Assembly (NCBI GenBank): GCA_023393235.1
Contig: JAEWMH010000063.1
Location: 1 to 17,248, forward strand
Length of the DNA stretch: 17,248 bases
Direction: 5' to 3'
DNA from: Bacillota bacterium
GTDB taxonomy: Bacteria; Bacillota; Bacilli; Paenibacillales; NBRC-103111
Numbering within the stretch: position 1 is the first letter of the stretch; each line of letters starts with the position of its first letter. Position numbers and translations under genes: made by a program. The notes beneath the pieces are model-generated. The model saw only the letters and a list, made by a program, of their open reading frames with translations. It made no database searches and was not told where the DNA came from. Shown here piece after piece: positions 13,365 to 17,248 of the stretch.

Positions 13365-14000
13365 TTATATATCTTGATGATCGATGTAAGACGCTTCACC
13401 CTTCCGGATCTCCGCTTGACCCTGGGTCAAATCCGTCATCCACAAAACGAAGGATTCCGCCTCCTCCGAAAGCGGCCTGCACATGAGGGTTACCTTATCG
13501 GTAAACTGGGTTTCCCCCAATAGCGTACCGCGGTTGCGGAGCTCGTTCTCCACCTTGCCCAGCCAGGTATAATCAATGGATACGAAAATTTCCCGATGCA
13601 GCTTCTTGGTGACGGGTCCCGCAGCGGCGATACCCACCACCGCCCCGTCCGTATACGCCCGGATCAGACCGCCTGCGCCCAGCAGGATTCCTCCAAAATA
13701 ACGGGTCACCACCACGACCACATTCTTCAGCCCCTGCTGCCGGATAACCTCCAGGATGGGTTTGCCTGCCGTACCGCTGGGTTCACCATCGTCGGATGCC
13801 TTCTGGATCTGGTCACGCTCCCCCACCATATAGGCCGAGCAATTATGGGTAGCATTCCAGTGCTCCTTCTTCACGGCTTCAATAAAAGCGATAGCCTCCT
13901 CCTCGGATTCCACCGGTTTGGCCTGCCCGATAAACCGGGACTTCTTAATGACAATCTCAGCGGAGCCCCATTGGCTGACTGTTTTGTATTGCGATAACAT
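13365..14000 (-). CDS. yigZ: YigZ/IMPACT family protein (YvyE-like)
   Basis: A 211-residue protein of the YigZ family, related to eukaryotic IMPACT; the role in bacteria is not settled, with suggested links to ribosome or nucleic-acid binding. Family signatures are KKSRFIGQAKPV near the start, ATHNCSAYMVG, the strongly conserved SDDGEPSGTAGKPIL, and VVVVTRYFGGILLGAGGLIRAY. The C-terminal about 70 residues form the second ferredoxin-like domain (DUF1949 type). A GTG at 14015 is in frame, but the ATG at 14000 is preferred because the AAGGTGG just upstream can serve as its ribosome site and the result matches family N-termini. The tetR gene follows after 38 bases. Confidence 0.92.
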   Translation of the reverse strand: MLSQYKTVSQWGSAEIVIKKSRFIGQAKPVESEEEAIAFIEAVKKEHWNATHNCSAYMVGERDQIQKASDDGEPSGTAGKPILEVIRQQGLKNVVVVVTRYFGGILLGAGGLIRAYTDGAVVGIAAAGPVTKKLHREIFVSIDYTWLGKVENELRNRGTLLGETQFTDKVTLMCRPLSEEAESFVLWMTDLTQGQAEIRKGEASYIDHQDI

Positions 14001-14358
14001 GCAGCAGCAATCCACCTTCGTATAGAGTCGCTTTAAAGCATTCTAGCATAGAAGTAATCAGATTTCTATAACTATTCAATTAATTAATTGTGACATATCT
14101 CAAACAATTCATGGCACAAATTCACGCTTCAGTGGACAAATGTATTCCTCCAGGAGGCTTTAACGTTATATTACCTGACTTATTGGCCGTTTGTCAGTAA
14201 TTATTTTACCGTAAGGCTGATTATTTCCGTTTATCGCCATATTTTCGGTGAAGTAACCTGACATGCCTTCAATATATAAACAGCCCCCTTCTCTTTCGAA
14301 AAGGGGACCGGATTGCATATTTATTCACTTTTCAAACCAAAAGTACCGTATTTTTCAA
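14001..14358. other. Gene-free, AT-rich gap between pgi and yigZ
   Basis: No supported gene lies here. It holds a perfect 14-bp palindrome, CAATTAATTAATTG (14077-14090), overlapping a CRP/FNR-like TTGTGACATATCTCAAACAA (14088-14107), about 90 bases upstream of yigZ. Near pgi there is a short hairpin CCCCTT (14284-14289 region) with AAGGGG (to about 14306) that lacks a T-run and could be only a weak terminator for pgi. The sequence is clearly lower in GC than the genes around it. Confidence 0.5.
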
Positions 14359-15708
14359 TTACAGGCGCTTCTCCAGCTCTTCCTTCTCCTGCTCGAAGCC
14401 CGGTTTGCCCAGAAGCGCAAACATGTTCTTCTTGTACGCTTCCACACCCGGCTGGTCGAAAGGATTCACGCCGGAGAGGTATCCGCTCACGCCGCAGGCC
14501 TTCTCGAAGAAATAAACCATATAGCCGAAGGTGTACGGGGACATATCCGGCAGGGTTACCACCAGATTCGGCACGCCGCCGTCGCTGTGGGCCAAGAGGG
14601 TGCCCAGGAACGCTTTTTTGTTGACGAAATCCATGGTTTTGCCGCTCAGGAAATTCAGCCCGTCCAGATCCGTCGGATCGGTTCCGATGGTCAGATGGTA
14701 CGGTACTTCCGCAACTTGGATTACCGTTTCGAACAGGTTGCGGTTGCCCTCCTGGATGAATTGGCCCATGGAGTGCAGGTCTGTGGAGAAGTCGACGGAG
14801 GACGGGTAAATGCCCTTGTTGTCCTTGCCTTCGCTTTCGCCGAAGAGCTGCTTCCACCATTCCGACACAAAGTGCAGGGAGGGTTCGTAGTTCACCAGGA
14901 TTTCGGTGGTTTTGCCCTTGCGGTACAAGGCGTTGCGCACAGCCGCGTATTGATAGGCTTCATTTTCGGCTACGGACGGGCTGGAATAATCGGTTCTGGC
15001 ATCCGCCGCACCTTGCATCATGGCATCGATATCCACACCGGCTACGGCAATGGGCAAAAGGCCTACAGGGGTCAACACGGAGTAACGTCCGCCTACATCA
15101 TCCGGAATCACGAAGGTTTCGTAGCCTTCCTCGGAGGCGAGCTTCTTCAAGGCACCGCGGGCCTTGTCGGTGGTGGCGTAGATCCGCTTTTGGGCGCCTT
15201 CCTTGCCGTACTTGCGCTCCAGGAGCTCCCGGAAAATCCGGAAGGCGATAGCCGGCTCCGTAGTAGTCCCGGACTTGGAGATGACGTTTACGGAGATATC
15301 CTTGCCATCCAACAGCTGCAGCAGATGGGAGGTATATGTAGAACTGATATTATTGCCGACAAAATAAATCTCGGGAGTCTTGCGCTTGTCCTTCGGAAGA
15401 ATATTATAGAAGGAATGGGTCAGCATTTCGATAGCGGCCCGGGCTCCCAGATAGGAACCACCGATGCCGATAACCACCAGCGCGTCCGAATCCGATTGGA
15501 TTTTTTCGGCTGCCTTCTTGATCCGGTCGAACTCCGCCCGGTCATAATTCACCGGAAGATCGATCCAGCCCAGATAATCCGAGCCTGCGCCTGTGCCGTT
15601 ATGTAGGTCATCGTGGGCGGCCTTGATGGCGCCTGCCAGGTTGTCCACCTCATGTTTGCCGATGAAGCCCAATGCTTTGCTGTAATCAAACTGCAATTTT
15701 CCGCTCAT
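14359..15708 (-). CDS. pgi: Glucose-6-phosphate isomerase
   Basis: Interconverts glucose-6-phosphate and fructose-6-phosphate in glycolysis and gluconeogenesis. The protein is 449 residues, the short Bacillus-type length. Visible features are GIGGSYLGA (81-89), the phosphate-binding SKSGTTTEP (144-152), GGRYSVLTPVG (206-216), catalytic E291 in LFGESEGKDNKG, H312 in DLHSMGQFIQEG, and the C-terminal signature GVNPFDQPGVEAYK with K426. The ATG at 15708 has TAAGGAGG ten bases upstream. It is a single gene on the minus strand, divergent from the dehydrogenase-PilZ fusion. A structured leader of about 100 bases separates it from its predicted promoter. With manA in the same window both feed fructose-6-phosphate, but they are far apart and not co-transcribed. 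Confidence 0.96.
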   Translation of the reverse strand: MSGKLQFDYSKALGFIGKHEVDNLAGAIKAAHDDLHNGTGAGSDYLGWIDLPVNYDRAEFDRIKKAAEKIQSDSDALVVIGIGGSYLGARAAIEMLTHSFYNILPKDKRKTPEIYFVGNNISSTYTSHLLQLLDGKDISVNVISKSGTTTEPAIAFRIFRELLERKYGKEGAQKRIYATTDKARGALKKLASEEGYETFVIPDDVGGRYSVLTPVGLLPIAVAGVDIDAMMQGAADARTDYSSPSVAENEAYQYAAVRNALYRKGKTTEILVNYEPSLHFVSEWWKQLFGESEGKDNKGIYPSSVDFSTDLHSMGQFIQEGNRNLFETVIQVAEVPYHLTIGTDPTDLDGLNFLSGKTMDFVNKKAFLGTLLAHSDGGVPNLVVTLPDMSPYTFGYMVYFFEKACGVSGYLSGVNPFDQPGVEAYKKNMFALLGKPGFEQEKEELEKRL

Positions 15709-15740
15709 GGGTCAAAAACCTCCTTATCCAATTGGGGGCT

Positions 15741-15790
15741 CCTCCAAAAGTACCCTCCATTGCTTCAGAGCATTTCTTCACTTTTGGGGG
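15741..15790 (-). other. Hairpin in the pgi leader
   Basis: In the predicted pgi mRNA, CCCCCAAAAGT (15780-15790) can pair with ACTTTTGGAGG (15741-15751), one mismatch, enclosing an inner hairpin TGCT-ctga-AGCA. There is no T-run, so it is not a simple attenuator; it ends about 15 bases before the ribosome site. It matches no riboswitch class I can recognise. Confidence 0.5.
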
Positions 15791-15824
15791 AAGGTTTACC
15801 TGCATATATCTGGTGTCTATGATA

Positions 15825-15853
15825 AGAATACTTATTCAATGCCCGAATTGCAA
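15825..15853 (-). promoter_or_regulatory. Candidate pgi promoter
   Basis: On the minus strand TTGCAA (15848-15853) and TATTCT (15825-15830) are 17 bases apart. The transcript would begin near 15818 and carry a leader of about 110 bases including the hairpin at 15741-15790. Confidence 0.45.
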
Positions 15854-15862
15854 GTAAGGTCT

Positions 15863-15891
15863 TTCACATACTTCCGGGCGCATGGTAAGAT
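15863..15891 (+). promoter_or_regulatory. Candidate promoter of the dehydrogenase-PilZ gene
   Basis: TTCACA (15863-15868, five of six) and TAAGAT (15886-15891, four of six) are separated by 17 bases. The start would be near 15898, giving a very short leader just covering the GAGGTG ribosome site. Confidence 0.45.
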
Positions 15892-15911
15892 AAGGACAAG
15901 AGGTGACTTGG

Positions 15912-17162
15912 ATGAAAACCATCGGTTTTATCGGACTTGGCACTATGGGAATGCCCATGGCTGTCAATCTGCTCAAAAGCGGATATACGGTATACGGTTA
16001 TAACCGCACGGCTGCCAAGCGGGAGCAATTGAAAGCGCTTGGCGCGTTGGAGGCGGCCAGTCCGGCGGAGGCTGCCCGCCAGGCGGATGTGATTTTTACC
16101 AATGTGAGCAATGATGATGCTTTGCTGGAGGTCGTGTACGGGCCTGGGGGTATTCTCGAGGGCTCCCGTCCGGGCCTTACCGTAATTGACTGCAGCACCG
16201 TTTCTCCCGCCACCAGCCGCAGGATTGCAGAGGAGCTGAAGGCACAGCAGGCCTTCTTCCTGGATGCGCCTGTAACAGGCAGCAAACCCGCCGCAGAGAG
16301 CGGCACGCTGGTCTTTATGGTGGGCGGCGAGGAAGCCGTCTACGAGGAGCACCTGGACCTGTTTGAAGTCCTCGGCAGCAAATGCCTGTACATGGGCGAC
16401 AGCGGCTCCGGATCCTATGCCAAGCTGGCCCACAATACCATCGTGGGTATCAACGCCATCGGCTTGATGGAGGGTTTCTCCATTGCGGCCAAAGCGGGGC
16501 TTTCCCCCGAGAAGTTTCTGGAGATTGTAACTGCAGGCGGCGCCAACAGCCGGCAGGCGGAGCTGAAGGGCAACAAAATTATCCAGCGGGACTTTTCCAA
16601 CCAGTTCTCCACCGCTCTGATGCTGAAGGATCTGCTCCTGGCCCAGAAGCTGACTGCAGGGTTCCAGCTTCCTGCACCGCTGCTCCATGCGGCAACGTCC
16701 ATTTTCCAGATGGGCCTGGCCAAAGGGTTAGGGGATCAGGACCTCTCCTCCGTCATCCAATGCTACGAGGACTGGATGAAGCTCACCATTACCCCCTCGG
16801 TCGAAAGGACAGCACCGGTAGACAAGGAACGCCGCGGCGCCAACCGGATCAGCCTGGGCATCAAGCTGCATCTGTCTGTGTATCAATGGGAGCAGGAGGG
16901 CAGCTTCTCGGGACAGAATATTGAAGGAACCCTCCATGACCTGTCCGAAAGCGGACTGCAGATCAGCTCAGCCTTCCCGCTGGCCCAGGACATGTTTGTG
17001 GTGATCCACTTCCCCAAGGAAGCCGATCTGCCCCCGATTACCGGCAAAATCATCCGTATCGATTCGCGGGAAGGGGAATTCCGTTACGGCTGTATGCTGT
17101 CGGGATTGCCGCCGTACACCCGGATCAAGCTGGAGCATTATATCAAGCGGCATGAAGGCTAA
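15912..17162 (+). CDS. 3-hydroxyisobutyrate-dehydrogenase-like oxidoreductase fused to a C-terminal PilZ domain
   Basis: A 416-residue two-domain protein. Residues 1 to about 293 are a beta-hydroxyacid dehydrogenase: dinucleotide-binding GFIGLGTMGMPMA (G8, G10, G13), substrate loop DAPVTGSKPAA (118-128), catalytic lysine K171 and N175 in GSYAKLAHN, and the conserved KDLLLA (239-244). N31-R32 after the second strand suggests NADP preference, as in glyoxylate/succinic semialdehyde reductases. Residues about 303-413 are a PilZ domain with both cyclic-di-GMP motifs intact: RxxxR (R308-R312, in ERRGANR) and DxSxxG (D343, S345, G348, in HDLSESG). This implies a reductase under cyclic-di-GMP control, though substrate and effect are unknown. 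The ATG at 15912 is chosen over the in-frame GTG at 15903 because GAGGTG (15900-15905) is its ribosome site. It is divergent from pgi and ends in a strong terminator. Confidence 0.9.
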   Translation: MKTIGFIGLGTMGMPMAVNLLKSGYTVYGYNRTAAKREQLKALGALEAASPAEAARQADVIFTNVSNDDALLEVVYGPGGILEGSRPGLTVIDCSTVSPATSRRIAEELKAQQAFFLDAPVTGSKPAAESGTLVFMVGGEEAVYEEHLDLFEVLGSKCLYMGDSGSGSYAKLAHNTIVGINAIGLMEGFSIAAKAGLSPEKFLEIVTAGGANSRQAELKGNKIIQRDFSNQFSTALMLKDLLLAQKLTAGFQLPAPLLHAATSIFQMGLAKGLGDQDLSSVIQCYEDWMKLTITPSVERTAPVDKERRGANRISLGIKLHLSVYQWEQEGSFSGQNIEGTLHDLSESGLQISSAFPLAQDMFVVIHFPKEADLPPITGKIIRIDSREGEFRYGCMLSGLPPYTRIKLEHYIKRHEG

Positions 17163-17196
17163 AGCGGGAGCTGCCCCGCAGCCTGCCGCTACACGC

Positions 17197-17223
17197 AAGC
17201 CCGGGGCTTCCCGGGCTTTTTTT
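17197..17223 (+). terminator. Terminator of the dehydrogenase-PilZ gene
   Basis: AAGCCCGGG (17197-17205) pairs perfectly with CCCGGGCTT (17210-17218) around a four-base loop, followed by a run of T. It begins 35 bases after the stop. Confidence 0.93.
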
Positions 17224-17248
17224 GCATCCCAAGAGACCACGGTTAGGC

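Noticed and set aside
14282..14308. CCCCTT/AAGGGG hairpin as a strong pgi terminator
   Set aside because: Stem is short and there is no T-run on the minus strand, so it is mentioned only as a weak possibility.
14263..15606. A 447-codon plus-strand open frame
   Set aside because: Antisense shadow of pgi, whose motifs and ribosome site are unambiguous on the minus strand.

Overview
The window looks like chromosomal DNA of a Gram-positive Bacillota, most likely Paenibacillus or a close relative. The reasons are moderately high GC content, strong AAGGAGG-type ribosome sites, hairpin-plus-T-run terminators, the Bacilli-type mnmL-mnmM (ytqA-ytqB) pair, a UPF0435 (YfkK) gene, and repeat-filled intergenic gaps. 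The genus is inferred from gene content and style, not from a marker gene. No phage, insertion sequence, CRISPR array, tRNA or rRNA was seen.

Left part (1-3535): the start of trmB (tRNA m7G46 methyltransferase, cut by the window edge) and a small unknown gene lie on the minus strand. On the plus strand are mnmL-mnmM (wobble-uridine tRNA modification) and manA (mannose-6-phosphate isomerase) with a strong terminator. A 469-bp gene-free gap (3490-3958) holds three kinds of repeat.

Middle (3959-8904): a cobalamin-binding radical SAM protein of unknown substrate (minus) is divergent from cysK (plus). Next come a 58-codon small gene (minus), an RluA-type pseudouridine synthase (plus) and a two-gene operon of YfkK and an unknown 104-residue protein (minus).

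Radical SAM pair (9084-11800): an AhbC/NirJ1-like radical SAM/SPASM enzyme (minus) is divergent from a second radical SAM/SPASM enzyme resembling family TIGR04053 (plus). The gap between them carries a good FNR-type box placed at -41.5 from a predicted extended -10. This suggests anaerobic control and a possible role in oxygen-independent heme-type metabolism. The second enzyme contains an unusual His/Gly/Ala-rich insertion of about 100 residues.

Right part (11801-17248): a 932-bp gene-free region contains a cluster of palindromic repeats and a degenerate 14-bp tandem repeat. It is followed by a yigZ-tetR operon (minus), pgi (minus) with a structured leader, and a divergent gene (plus) that fuses a 3-hydroxyisobutyrate-dehydrogenase-like oxidoreductase to a C-terminal PilZ (cyclic-di-GMP receptor) domain. 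That fusion and the His-rich radical SAM protein are the most unusual items. In all, four radical SAM enzymes occur in 17 kb, three of them with partly or wholly unassigned chemistry.
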